Shown here: piece by piece, positions 51,969 to 61,924 of the stretch
Layout: each line of letters begins with the position of its first letter
How positions within the stretch are numbered: position 1 is the stretch's first letter
Source: Candidatus Accumulibacter contiguus
GTDB taxonomy: Bacteria; Pseudomonadota; Gammaproteobacteria; Burkholderiales; Rhodocyclaceae
Length of the DNA: 64,000 nt
Assembly (NCBI RefSeq): GCF_012940005.1
Contig: NZ_SPMX01000015.1
Coordinates: 26,775-90,774 of the forward strand
Direction of reading: 5' to 3'
The notes under the pieces: model-generated
Seen by the model: only the letters and a program-made list of their open reading frames with translations
What the model was told of the DNA's origin: nothing
The model's database searches: none
Position numbers and translations under genes: made by a program

Positions 51969-53050
51969 ACCCCGGCATCGAGAAAGTTCCCCGTTCTGCC
52001 GGACTGGCAGCCCCACTCGGCGTCCAGCGCCTGAACCCCGGCGACCCGGCCGCGCTTGCACGCTGGGACGCCTTCGTTGAGGCGTGTCCGGAGGCCACCT
52101 TTTTCCACAAGTCCGGTTGGCAGAGAATCCTGCACGAGGTCTTCGGTCATCGCACATACTTTCTCTTCGCCGAGCGTGCCGGTGCCATCGAGGGTGTTCT
52201 GCCGCTGGCACAGGTGAAAAGCCTGCTCTTCGGAAACTCACTGGTCTCCCTGCCCTTTGCGGTCTATGGCGGGGTGGCAGTCACCAGTCCGGCAGCCGCC
52301 GAGGCGCTGGAATGGGAAGCACAGGCGATCGCCAGACACCTTGGGGTTGCGCACCTGGAACTGCGGAACATTCAGCCGCGCCATCCGGAATGGCCACGCC
52401 AGGATCTCTACGTCCGCTTCCGCAAGGCCATTGCTCCCGAGGTCGATGCCAACATGCTGGCCATCCCGCGCAAGCAACGCGCGATGGTGCGCAAGGGGAT
52501 CAAGAACGGTTTGCGCAGCGAGATTGACGCCGATCCTGGGCGGTTTTTCGCGCTTTACGCCGACAACGTCCACCGTCATGGCACGCCAGCAATGCCCCGT
52601 CGTTATTTCGAAGCGCTGCAGCAGGTGTTCGCTGCCGATTGCGAAGTGCTGACCGTCGTGGACGGCACGGGGTGTTCGCTGAGCAGCGTGCTGAGCTTTT
52701 ATTTTCGCGACGAGGTGCTGCCCTATTACGCCGGTGACGCCTTGGCCGCTCGCGAGCTCGCGGCCAACGATTTCAAGTACTGGGAGTTGATGCGCCGTTC
52801 CTGCGAGCGTGGGCTGAAGGTTTTCGACTATGGTCGCAGCAAGCAGGGCACGGGTTCCTTTTCCTTCAAGAAGAACTGGGGCTTCGAGCCGCAGCCGCTG
52901 GCTTACGAATATTGCCTGTATGGGCGCGATGCCATCCCGCAGAATAATCCGTCGAATGTCAAATACCGGCTCCTGATCGACGCCTGGCGGCGGCTGCCGA
53001 TCGGCCTTGCCAACTGGCTGGGGCCGTTCATTGTCCGTAACCTGGGTTGA
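51965..53050 (+). CDS. FemAB-like protein of the XrtA system (TIGR03019-like)
   Basis: 361 residues, two GNAT-like halves: DAFVEACPEATFFHKSGWQR at the start, LPFAVYGGVAVTSPAAAEAL, then KQRAMVRKGIKNGLRSEIDA and GDALAARELAANDFKYWELM, and FDYGRSKQGTGSFSFKKNWG near the end. FemAB proteins transfer amino acids from aminoacyl-tRNA to cell-wall amines; in XrtA loci the acceptor is not known, and an aminoacyl modification of the polysaccharide or lipid is only a guess. ATG in an ATGA overlap with the deacetylase stop. Confidence 0.9.
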   Translation: MNPGIEKVPRSAGLAAPLGVQRLNPGDPAALARWDAFVEACPEATFFHKSGWQRILHEVFGHRTYFLFAERAGAIEGVLPLAQVKSLLFGNSLVSLPFAVYGGVAVTSPAAAEALEWEAQAIARHLGVAHLELRNIQPRHPEWPRQDLYVRFRKAIAPEVDANMLAIPRKQRAMVRKGIKNGLRSEIDADPGRFFALYADNVHRHGTPAMPRRYFEALQQVFAADCEVLTVVDGTGCSLSSVLSFYFRDEVLPYYAGDALAARELAANDFKYWELMRRSCERGLKVFDYGRSKQGTGSFSFKKNWGFEPQPLAYEYCLYGRDAIPQNNPSNVKYRLLIDAWRRLPIGLANWLGPFIVRNLG

Positions 53051-53137
53051 GTGTGCTCGATGGCCATTCCTGTCTGCGCCGATCCTCTGGAACCGATCGC
53101 TGATGACCGTACCTCCGTGCCTGTGGAAAGCAAGTTC

Positions 53138-54682
53138 ATGAACCAAACCCCCAGCCCGACGTCCTTGCTCCCTCACCCGGGCTGGCGAGTGGCGCTTCCC
53201 GCAGTGGTCCTGACCCTGGCCGCGATTCTGGCAATTTTTCGGGAAACTGCGCTCTCGATGGTAGACATCTGGGTGCGTAGCGGCACCTATGCCCACGGCT
53301 TCATCGTGCCGCCGATTACCTTGTGGCTGATCTGGCGAATACGCGAGAGAATTGCCGTGCTGGCTCCCAGGCACTGCTATCCGGCCGTTCTCCTGTTGGC
53401 AACTGCCGGCTTTGCCTGGCTGCTGGGCGAGGTGGCAACGGTCAATGTGGTTCCCCAGTTTGCACTGGTCTTCATGCTGGTTTTCGCCGTATTGGCAGTA
53501 CTCGGCCCGGTGGTCGCACGCAGCATCGCATTTCCACTGTTGTTCCTGTTCTTTGCCGTACCTTTCGGCGACTTTACCCAGCCGAAACTGATGGAATGGA
53601 CGGCCAAGTTTACGGTACTCGGCTTGCGCCTCACCGGTATACCGGTATACAGCGAAGGCCAGAACCTGGTGATTCCCTCGGGCAGTTGGTCGGTCGTCGA
53701 GGCTTGCAGTGGTGTTCGCTACCTCATCGCTTCGGTCACCGTGGGGACCCTGTTTGCCTATCTGACGTATCACTCCCTGAAACGGCGACTACTCTTTGTC
53801 GGTATCTCCTTCCTGGTGCCGATCGTTGCCAACTGGGGGCGTGCCTACATGATCGTGATGATCGGCCATCTGTCGGATAATACCTTGGCTGTCGGCGTCG
53901 ACCATTTGATTTATGGCTGGGTATTTTTTGGCTTCGTGATCATGGCCATGTTCTGGATCGGTGCGCGCTGGCGCGAAGATGATCTGCCGTCAGGATCGGC
54001 AAAACCCTTGGCAGTGGCCGCTGCGGGTACGGATTCCGCGGTGCGGCTGGCCGCTGTCGCAACCGTGCTGGTGGCCGCGGTCTGGCCGCTCGCGCAATGG
54101 CAGATCGATCGCGACACGGCTCCCCCGCTCAGCCAGCTTTCCCCGCTCGGGCCGATCGCCGGTTGGCAGAATGCCCCACAAGGCTTGCCCGACTGGCGGC
54201 CCAGGTTCGAGAACTACTCGGCGAGTACGCAATCGACCTTTGAGAACGGCGGCCGTGTGGCAGGACTTTTTCTCGGCTACTACCGCAACCAGGACCAGCA
54301 GCGCAAACTGGTCAGTTCGACGAACGTCCTGGTGGCCAGTGTGGATCCCCTATGGGCAAGAGTGGGCAGTGGAAAGAGAGAGATCATGTTCAACCAGCAG
54401 GCACTCACGGTTCGTACTGCCCAGTTGCGTTCGTCCGGAAACGCACGCATGGTGGTCTGGCAGTGGTATTGGATTAACGGCCACTGGACTGCGAGCGACG
54501 TTTTGGCCAAAGTGTATACGGCGTTGTCGCGGCTGACCGGCAAGGGCGACGATTCGGCGGTGATCATCATTTACGCACTTCAGCATCAGGCTGGCGAGGC
54601 GGATGCCACGCTCGAGGCTTTTGCGGGTGCGGCAGGGTCGATCATCGAGAGCACGTTGCGACAGACCAGGGAAGCCCGCTGA
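53138..54682 (+). CDS. xrtA: Exosortase A with fused EpsI domain (XrtA)
   Basis: 514 residues. About eight membrane helices carry the exosortase active site: C190 in VVEACSGVRYLIA, Arg in ANWGRAYMIV and His in VGVDHLIYGWVFFG. The soluble C-terminal part (from about 330, LSQLSPLGPIAGWQ to the end) is the EpsI/DUF3485 domain, fused as in most XrtA proteins. The enzyme cleaves PEP-CTERM signals at the membrane and hands proteins to the surface matrix; none of its substrates is in this window. The frame opens at GTG 53051 and ATG 53060, but ATG 53138, behind GGAAAG, starts where homologues begin. Confidence 0.93.
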   Translation: MNQTPSPTSLLPHPGWRVALPAVVLTLAAILAIFRETALSMVDIWVRSGTYAHGFIVPPITLWLIWRIRERIAVLAPRHCYPAVLLLATAGFAWLLGEVATVNVVPQFALVFMLVFAVLAVLGPVVARSIAFPLLFLFFAVPFGDFTQPKLMEWTAKFTVLGLRLTGIPVYSEGQNLVIPSGSWSVVEACSGVRYLIASVTVGTLFAYLTYHSLKRRLLFVGISFLVPIVANWGRAYMIVMIGHLSDNTLAVGVDHLIYGWVFFGFVIMAMFWIGARWREDDLPSGSAKPLAVAAAGTDSAVRLAAVATVLVAAVWPLAQWQIDRDTAPPLSQLSPLGPIAGWQNAPQGLPDWRPRFENYSASTQSTFENGGRVAGLFLGYYRNQDQQRKLVSSTNVLVASVDPLWARVGSGKREIMFNQQALTVRTAQLRSSGNARMVVWQWYWINGHWTASDVLAKVYTALSRLTGKGDDSAVIIIYALQHQAGEADATLEAFAGAAGSIIESTLRQTREAR

Positions 54683-54755
54683 TGAACATGTGTGTCCGGC
54701 ACTTCGGGACATTCCGGGAGCGCTCTGCCTTGCCGCCAGAATGTGTGGAACGTGC

Positions 54756-55904
54756 ATGAAACAGGAGACCAGACCGCTGATTCTGCATGTCATCCATCAC
54801 CTGCGCACGGGTGGTCTGGAGAATGGCTTGGTGAACCTGATCAACCATCTGCCGGAATCCCGTTTTCGTCACGCGGTGGCATGTGTCGAAGATTTTTCGG
54901 ACTTTCGCCTGCGAGTGACCCGCTCCGATACCCCGGTGATTGCCCTGCACCGTTCGCGTATCGGGGTCTGGCGGCTCAGGCAAGGGATCTTTCACCTGTG
55001 TCGCCAGCTCCGGCCAACGATCGTTCATTCGCGCAACCAGTCCGGGCTCGATGCCTTGTTACCGGCGAGACTGGCTGGTGTTCGGCACTGTATTCATGGT
55101 GAGCACGGTTGGGATGTGAGAGATCTGAATGGGGAAAGAATCAAGCCAGTCTTGCTGCGCCGGATGCACTCGCCGTTGATCGACCGCTACATCACGGTAT
55201 CCAGTGATCTCAGGAACTATCTGGTGCAGCGCGTGCGCATTGCCTCTGAACGCGTGACCCAGATCATCAACGGCGTCGACACGGAGCATTTCTGCCCCTC
55301 ATCACTTCGTTCACGGCAGTTTCTTCCGGAGAGATTTGCCGGTCCGGATGCCATGGTGATTGGCACCGTCGGCCGGATACAGGCAGTCAAGGATCAGGAA
55401 ACCCTGTTGCGGGCATTTGCCAAGCTGGTCAGAGACGGTGCTCAGACCGGGTCAAGGGCAAGGCTGGTGATCGTGGGCGATGGCCCATTGCGTGAAAACC
55501 TGATTCGCCTCGCCGATTCCCTGGGCGTTTCAGCGCTGACCTGGTTTCCGGGAAGTGTCAGCAACGTTGCCGAGATGCTGCGTACCTTCGACCTCTTTGT
55601 CCTGCCCTCGTTGGCGGAGGGCATCTCGAATACCCTCCTGGAAGCGATGGCCAGTGGTCTGCCACTCGTCGCGACAGCTACCGGTGGCAATCTTGAACTC
55701 GTCGAAGATGGCGTCAACGGCCAACTGTTTGTGCCGGGTGACGTCGATGCCTTGACACGCTTGTTGAGCCGCTATCTTGCTGAGCCAGCGATGCTGTCTG
55801 CACAAGGAAGCAATGCGCGCGCGATGGCGGTCAGACGTTTCAGCCTGCCGACAATGCTGGCGGGTTACCAGGCGGTATACGAGGAATTCTGTGATCAACG
55901 CTAG
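54756..55904 (+). CDS. Glycosyltransferase family 4, XrtA-system associated (TIGR03088-like)
   Basis: 382 residues, GT-B fold: LILHVIHHLRTGGLENGLVN at the N-terminus, IHGEHGWDVRDLNG, VTQIINGVDTEHFCP, VIGTVGRIQAVKDQETLLRA, WFPGSVSNVAEML and the donor-binding ... FVLPSLAEGISNTLLEAMAS. Likely cytoplasmic side of the inner membrane, adding one sugar to the repeat unit. ATG 54756 (GGAA upstream) starts the domain; the frame is open farther upstream into the exosortase end. An amidotransferase gene follows after 141 nt. Confidence 0.9.
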   Translation: MKQETRPLILHVIHHLRTGGLENGLVNLINHLPESRFRHAVACVEDFSDFRLRVTRSDTPVIALHRSRIGVWRLRQGIFHLCRQLRPTIVHSRNQSGLDALLPARLAGVRHCIHGEHGWDVRDLNGERIKPVLLRRMHSPLIDRYITVSSDLRNYLVQRVRIASERVTQIINGVDTEHFCPSSLRSRQFLPERFAGPDAMVIGTVGRIQAVKDQETLLRAFAKLVRDGAQTGSRARLVIVGDGPLRENLIRLADSLGVSALTWFPGSVSNVAEMLRTFDLFVLPSLAEGISNTLLEAMASGLPLVATATGGNLELVEDGVNGQLFVPGDVDALTRLLSRYLAEPAMLSAQGSNARAMAVRRFSLPTMLAGYQAVYEEFCDQR

Positions 55905-56045
55905 CCTGGTTCCGGCAATGCGCGGCGGTGCATCGTCCATCGGCGCCAGCGGATGCCGTGTCCACCCCCTGCCTGGCATCCGTTTCGACAATGCGCCTGC
56001 GCCAGCAGCAGATTTTCACTGACTACGAGAATACATAGACAAACC

Positions 56046-57986
56046 ATGTGCGGCATAACCGGAATTTTCGATACTCGGGGCAGGCGTGACATCGATCGCG
56101 CCGTGCTCATGCGGATGAACGAGTCGCAGCACCATCGTGGCCCGGATGAGGGTGCTTTGCATGTCGAACCAGGCCTTGGCCTGGGGCACCGGCGGCTCTC
56201 GATCATCGACCTGTCGACTGGTCAGCAGCCGCTCTACAACGAAGACCAGAGCGTTTGCGTGGTGTTCAACGGGGAGATCTACAACTACCAGGAACTGATC
56301 CCCGAATTGCTGGCACTCGGACATGTTTTCCACACCCGTAGCGATACCGAGGTCATCGTGCACGCCTGGGAAGCCTGGGGCGAGGATTGCGTTCAACGTT
56401 TTCGCGGCATGTTTGCCTTCGCCCTCTGGGATCGCAACCGCGAAACGCTGTTCCTGGCACGCGACCGGCTTGCGGTCAAGCCTCTCTACTATGCGCTGCT
56501 GCCGGACGGGATCCTGCTTTTTGGCTCAGAACTCAAGTCCCTGCTGGCCCATGGCGGCCTGGCTCGCGACATCGATCCGCTGGCAGTCGAAGAATACTTC
56601 GCGCTCGGTTACGTGGCCGAGCCGAGAACCATCATCCGGCAGGCCAGAAAGCTGCCGCCAGGTCATACGCTGACGCTACGCCGCGGCCTGCCGGTTGCAC
56701 AGCCCAAAGAATACTGGGATCTGCGTTTCCGTCTCGACAACCAGTGTTCGATAGCGGATGCCTGCGCACAACTCGACGAGAAACTCAGCGAGTCGATTCG
56801 CCTGCGCATGATCTCGGAAGTGCCGCTCGGCGCCTTCCTTTCCGGTGGTGTCGACTCGAGTGCAGTCGTCGCGCTGATGGCCGGGCTCTCGGCCGAGCCG
56901 GTCAATACCTGTTCGATCGCCTTTGATGACCCGGCGTTTAACGAAGCCGCGTTTGCTCAAACGGTTGCCAACCGTTATCGAACCAACCATCACAGCGAAA
57001 TGGTCGCCAGCGACGACTTCGATCTGATCGACACCTTGGCCAGACTCTACGACGAACCCTATGCCGACAGCTCGTCGATCCCGACCTACCGGGTCTGCCA
57101 ACTGGCACGGAAACATGTGACGGTGGCCCTCTCGGGCGATGGGGGCGATGAGACTTTCGGGGGGTATCGCCGCTATCGTCTACACCTCATGGAAGAGCGC
57201 CTGCGCTCGGCAATGCCGCATAGCGTGCGCCGACCGCTGTTTGGTCTGCTCGGCCGTGTCTACCCGAAAGCAGACTGGGCGCCGCGCATGTTCCGCGCCA
57301 AGACGACGTTTCAAGGCATGGGGCGAACTGCGGTGGAAGCCTACTTCCATTCCGTTTCGATCCTGCGTGGCCCGATGCGCCGCGAGCTTTTTACCGATCG
57401 TTTCCGCAAAGAAATCGACGGCTACAGCGCCGAGGACGTTTTTCGCTACCATGCGGGGCGGGCGGACACCGACGATCCTCTGGCCATGATCCAGTACCTC
57501 GATCTCAAGACCTATCTGGTGGGTGACATCAATACCAAGGTTGACCGTGCCAGCATGGCACACTCGCTCGAAGTGCGTGAGCCGCTGATGGATCACGAAC
57601 TGGTCGAATGGATGGCGACGCTGCCCTCATCGCTCAAGGTGCGCGGCCAGGAAGGCAAATTCCTGCTAAAAAAAGCGATGGAGCCACGCTTGCCACAGGA
57701 CATCCTGTACCGCCCGAAAATGGGCTTTGCCGTGCCGCTGGCCCGCTGGTTTCGCGGTCCTCTCAGGGAGCGCGTTCGCCAAGCCGTGCTTGGCCCGCGC
57801 CTGGCGGCGACCGGCTGGTTCAATCCGGATTATCTGCAGCACCTGGTCGATGCCCATCAGTCGGGAGCGAGCGACTACAGTTCGCCCTTGTGGACCGTGC
57901 TGATGTTCGAAGCATTCCTGCGTAATGTGCTCGACACCTCGGCGGACTCAGTACTCGGTGCCACCGAGCCGCAGGTACGGGGATGA
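56046..57986 (+). CDS. XrtA-associated asparagine-synthase-type amidotransferase (TIGR03108-like)
   Basis: 646 residues. Processed N-terminal nucleophile Cys2 in MCGITGIFDTRGRRDIDRAV, glutaminase residues in HRGPDEGALHVEPGLGLGHR, and the ATP-pyrophosphatase loop FLSGGVDSSAVVALMAG with DGGDETFGGYRRYR. It therefore should hydrolyse glutamine and amidate a carboxylate through an adenylate; in exopolysaccharide loci the target is thought to be a uronic-acid-type sugar, not free aspartate. ATG 56046 directly exposes the cysteine. It overlaps the next glycosyltransferase by 4 nt. Confidence 0.93.
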   Translation: MCGITGIFDTRGRRDIDRAVLMRMNESQHHRGPDEGALHVEPGLGLGHRRLSIIDLSTGQQPLYNEDQSVCVVFNGEIYNYQELIPELLALGHVFHTRSDTEVIVHAWEAWGEDCVQRFRGMFAFALWDRNRETLFLARDRLAVKPLYYALLPDGILLFGSELKSLLAHGGLARDIDPLAVEEYFALGYVAEPRTIIRQARKLPPGHTLTLRRGLPVAQPKEYWDLRFRLDNQCSIADACAQLDEKLSESIRLRMISEVPLGAFLSGGVDSSAVVALMAGLSAEPVNTCSIAFDDPAFNEAAFAQTVANRYRTNHHSEMVASDDFDLIDTLARLYDEPYADSSSIPTYRVCQLARKHVTVALSGDGGDETFGGYRRYRLHLMEERLRSAMPHSVRRPLFGLLGRVYPKADWAPRMFRAKTTFQGMGRTAVEAYFHSVSILRGPMRRELFTDRFRKEIDGYSAEDVFRYHAGRADTDDPLAMIQYLDLKTYLVGDINTKVDRASMAHSLEVREPLMDHELVEWMATLPSSLKVRGQEGKFLLKKAMEPRLPQDILYRPKMGFAVPLARWFRGPLRERVRQAVLGPRLAATGWFNPDYLQHLVDAHQSGASDYSSPLWTVLMFEAFLRNVLDTSADSVLGATEPQVRG

Positions 57987-59192
57987 GCATGCGAATTCTG
58001 CATGTCCTCGATCACTCCTTGCCGCTGCATAGCGGCTATACTTTCCGCACGCTGGCCATCCTGCGCGCGGCAGCGCGCGCAGGGTTGGCAAACGGTTCAT
58101 CTGACGACACCCAAACAGGGGTCGGGGACATTGTTGCAGGAGGAAGTCGATGGTTGGCTTTTCCATCGCACTGCAAATGCCGATGGCTCCGGCTTGCTTG
58201 CCCAGATGCGACTGACTGCAGCTCGCCTGCAGCAACTGATTCGGGCCACACAACCGGACATCATTCATGCCCATTCGCCGGTTCTCAATGCCTTGCCAAG
58301 TCTGTGGGTCGGGCGACGCCACCGTTTGCCGGTGGTCTATGAAGTGCGAGCTTTCTGGGAGGATGCTGCGGTCGATCATGGCACAACCATTGAAGGTAGC
58401 TTGCGCTATCGTGCCTCACGGGCGATGGAGACCTTCGCGATTCGCCATGCTGACCATGTGACGACAATTTGTGAGGGTCTGCGTGGCGATATGGTGCTGC
58501 GAGGCCTGTCACCGGAAAGTATCACGGTAATCCCGAACGCCGTGGACGTTGACCTGTTCCGGTTTGGCGTCGAGGCGGATTCTGAGCTTCGCCGCTCGAT
58601 GGGGCTGGATGGCACGACCGTCCTGGGCTTCGTTGGCTCCTTCTATGGCTATGAAGGCCTTGATTTGCTGGTTGAGGCGGTACGACGGATGCTGCCACGG
58701 CATCCGCAGTTGCGCGTGCTGCTGGTCGGTGGTGGCCCGCAGGAGAGCAAGCTGAAGGAGCAGGTGGCGGCTGCAGGTATGCCGGGTCATGTCATTTTCA
58801 CCGGCCGTGTTCCGCACACCGAGGTGCAACGCTACTACGAATTGATCGACGTGCTGGCCTTTCCGCGCTTGCCGATGCGGCTTACCGAACTGGTCACCCC
58901 GCTGAAGCCACTCGAGGCAATGGCGCAGGGACGAATCTTCGTTGCTTCCGATGTCGGCGGACATCGCGAGTTGATCAGTCACGGTGAAACGGGCTTTCTG
59001 TTCCGTGCAGGGGATGTCGCTGCGCTTGAAGCGGCAATCGAGGACATCATGGCGCGGCGGGCGTCCTGGTCGCAGATTCGTGCGCAGGCGCGCCGCTTTG
59101 TCGAGGTCGAGCGCACCTGGGTGAACAGTGTTGCACGCTATCGGGACGCTTACCGTCGGGCGCTGGCCAGGTATGACCGAAGTCTGTCCTGA
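57983..59192 (+). pseudogene. Glycosyltransferase family 4 (TIGR04063-like), one frameshift
   Basis: From ATG 57983 (or 57989) the family start MRILHVLDHSLPLHSGYTFR is read. At about 58061-58082, a GC-dinucleotide-rich stretch, the frame must skip one base to continue as RAQGWQTVHLTTPKQG and the rest of a GT-B enzyme (VIPNAVDVDLFRFG, VLGFVGSFYGYEGLDLL, FPRLPMRLTELVTPLKPLEA). Corrected length is about 400 residues. All conserved blocks past the break are intact. Part of the XrtA sugar-transferase set. Sequencing error or recent mutation cannot be told apart. Confidence 0.88.
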
Positions 59193-59270
59193 TTCCGAGT
59201 CGCCATCGAGACGCCACCTCGCGTCGGCCCAGATAGTTGCATCTTTGCATAACCCGGTTTGAGCGATCAC

Positions 59271-60496
59271 ATGGCCAATCTCCTCTATCTTGTACACCGG
59301 CTCCCTTATCCTCCCAACAAGGGCGACAAGGTTCGCTCCTATCACTTGCTCAAGCATTTGGCGGCTCGACACCGCGTTTTTTTTGGGCACCTTTATCGAC
59401 GACCCGCAGGACGAGGTTCATATCAGTGCCTTGTCTCGGTATTGCGTCGACCTGCACGTTGCCCGTCTGGTGCCGAGCATTGCCAGGCTCGCAAGCCTCA
59501 GGGGCCTGCTTACTCAACAGGCGCTGACGCTTCCCTATTATCGCAATGCTGCTCTGCAGGCGTGGGTTGATCGCACGCTGCGAGAACAGGAGATCGATAC
59601 GACAGTCATCTTTTCTTCGGTTATGGCGAGCTATGTCCAGGGCTCTCCCCATTTGCGCAAACTGATCGATTTTGTCGACGTCGACTCGGCCAAGTGGACG
59701 CAATATGCCTCCAAGCACCGTTGGCCGATGTCCTGGCTCTACCGGCGGGAAGGCAAGCACCTGTTGGCTTTTGAACGTTCTGTGGCGATGCAGGCAGAGC
59801 GATCATTTTTCGTCACCGACAACGAGTCTGATTTGTTCTGTCGCCTGGCTCCCGAGTGCGCGGACAGGGTCGAAGCCATGTGTAACGGTGTAGATGCGGA
59901 CTTTTTTCTCGCCAGAGCACGTGTTTCCTTCACCGTACCGTGAGGAAGATCTGCCAGTAGTGTTTACCGGCGCCATGGACTATTGGCCGAACATTGATGC
60001 AGTGACCTGGTTCGCGACGGAAATGTTGCCTCAGTTGGAGCAGAACTGGCCCAGCTTGCGCTTCTATATCGTCGGACGCAGCCCAACTCCTGCGGTTCAG
60101 GCGCTGGCGAGGAGACAAATCGTGGTCACCGGGACCGTCCCTGATGTCCGCCCCTATCTGCGGCACGCTGCCGTCGTCGTCGCCCCCCTCCGGTTGGCAC
60201 GCGGGATCCAGAACAAAGTCCTTGAAGCGATGGCCATGGGTTTGCCCGTTGTTGCTTCGCAAGAGTGCTCGGTCGCAGTCGATGCCATTCCCGAGCGAGA
60301 TTTCCTGACGGCGGGAAGTGTTCCCGAGTATCTCTCACAGATTGAACGACTGTTGCGGGAGCCCGAGCGCGCTGCCGCAATCGGCCTTGCCGCTCGCCAG
60401 CAGGTATTGGCGCGCTATAGCTGGAAGGCCCACCTCTCCGGTATCGATGCTTACCTGGACGCCAAGCTTCGCCAAGGCTTGGCACCCGTTGGCTGA
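59271..60496 (+). pseudogene. Glycosyltransferase (TIGR03087-like), two frameshifts in T runs
   Basis: Begins MANLLYLVHRLPYPPNKGDK at ATG 59271. One extra T in the T8 run (59377-59384) moves the frame before FLGTFIDDPQDEVH; one extra T in the T6 run (59902-59907) moves it again between NGVDADFF and SPEHVFPSPYREED. With both corrected the product is 407 residues with VFTGAMDYWPNIDAVTWFA, FYIVGRSPTPAVQAL and LRLARGIQNKVLEAMAMGLP, the sugar-transferase 1 type of XrtA loci. Two independent one-T insertions in homopolymers are the hallmark of base-calling error. It would add a sugar to the repeat unit. Confidence 0.88.
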
Positions 60497-60538
60497 TGCA
60501 CGCCGCTGGCTCTCGTTATTGATGGTCATGGAGGGTTG

Positions 60539-61924
60539 ATGGGGATTTACACATCGTTTGCCGCAAACCTGCTGTTCCCGCTGCACGAGAAATTGAAGAA
60601 ACACTCCACGCTGACAGTAAAACGTGATCTGGAGCGCAGCCAGTGGCTCAAGCCAGAGGAAATTCTCGCCCTGCAACTGGCCAGGCTACGCGAATTCCTC
60701 ACACAATGCGCGTTGCATGTGCCGTACTATCACGACCTGTTTCGCTCGCTCGATTTCGATCCAAAAAATATCCGTGCCATCAGCGATCTGGGACGTTTGC
60801 CGCTGCTCACCAAGGACATCATCCGCAGCGAATTCGACCGCTTGCGTTCCCGCTTGCCGGAGCCGGTCAGGCTGTTTTCCACTACGGGATCGACTGGCGA
60901 TCCTTTACGCTTCAATATCAGCAAGACTCGCGTTAGCCACGACGTTGCCGCCAAATGGCGTGCCACCCGCTGGTGGGATGTCGATATCGGCGACCGGGAG
61001 ATGGTAATCTGGTCCAGCCCGATCGAATTGACCAGGCAGGATCGCTTGAAACAGTTGCGTGATCGGCTGTTGCGCAGCAAGCTGCTGCCCTCGTCTGCGA
61101 TGTCGCAAGCCGATATGGATCGCTTTATCGCGGACATTCGGAGCTTTCGACCAACAATGCTGTTCGGATACCCTTCGTCGATGACCCTGATCGCTCAGCG
61201 TGCCGAGCAGCAAGGAATCCGCCTGAGTGATCTTGGCATCAAGGTGGCATTTTGCACCGCTGAGCGCTTGTATCCACAGCAGGCCGACGTGCTACAGCGA
61301 GTCTTCGGCTGTCCGGTTGCGAATGGCTATGGTGGCCGCGATTCAGGTTTCATCGCCCATGCCTGCCCGCAGGGAGGAATGCATATCACAGCCGAAGACA
61401 TCATCGTCGAAGTTGTCGATGAGCATGGACAGTCTTCGCCGCCGGGTGTGCCGGGCGAAGTGGTGGTGACACATCTGTACAGCACCGGTTTCCCGTTCGT
61501 CCGCTACAGGAACGGCGATGTGGCGGTGCTCGAAGAAGGACAATGCGCCTGTGGCCGTGGCCTGCCCTTACTGAAAGAAGTACATGGCCGCACCAATGAT
61601 GTACTGCTGGCTGCAGACGGCTCGATAGTGCTCGCCATCGCAATTGCCATGGTGTTGCGGGACATGCCCGGGGTGAACGGCTTCAAGGTGATCCAGGAAA
61701 CGCTGTTGCACTGTCGTCTGCAACTGGTCACTGATACCAGTTTCCGGCAGCAAGCGAGCGAGTCGACGATCCGAGCCGCTTTTCGTGCAAGGCTTGGCGA
61801 GGGGGTACAACTGGACATCGAATATCTGGACGCGATCGCAGCCGAGCCGAGCGGCAAGTATCGCTACGTGGTAAGCAAGGTCAGCCAGCATCAGGCCGGA
61901 CGGGTCGGCGCCACATCCAATTGA
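60539..61924 (+). CDS. PaaK/CapK-like AMP-dependent ligase
   Basis: 461 residues, adenylate-forming family related to phenylacetate-CoA ligase and CapK. Phosphate loop STTGSTGDPLRF near residue 117, MLFGYPSSMTLIAQRAEQQG, NGYGGRDSGFIAHACPQGGM, and a CACGR cysteine pair ahead of EVHGRTNDVLLAADGSIV. Substrate unknown: it should activate a carboxylic acid as acyl-AMP, perhaps an acyl or amino-acyl substituent for the polymer. ATG 60539 follows GGAGGG. It is the last plus-strand gene of the locus and converges with an Asn-synthase homologue, overlapping it by 34 nt at their 3' ends. Confidence 0.88.
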   Translation: MGIYTSFAANLLFPLHEKLKKHSTLTVKRDLERSQWLKPEEILALQLARLREFLTQCALHVPYYHDLFRSLDFDPKNIRAISDLGRLPLLTKDIIRSEFDRLRSRLPEPVRLFSTTGSTGDPLRFNISKTRVSHDVAAKWRATRWWDVDIGDREMVIWSSPIELTRQDRLKQLRDRLLRSKLLPSSAMSQADMDRFIADIRSFRPTMLFGYPSSMTLIAQRAEQQGIRLSDLGIKVAFCTAERLYPQQADVLQRVFGCPVANGYGGRDSGFIAHACPQGGMHITAEDIIVEVVDEHGQSSPPGVPGEVVVTHLYSTGFPFVRYRNGDVAVLEEGQCACGRGLPLLKEVHGRTNDVLLAADGSIVLAIAIAMVLRDMPGVNGFKVIQETLLHCRLQLVTDTSFRQQASESTIRAAFRARLGEGVQLDIEYLDAIAAEPSGKYRYVVSKVSQHQAGRVGATSN

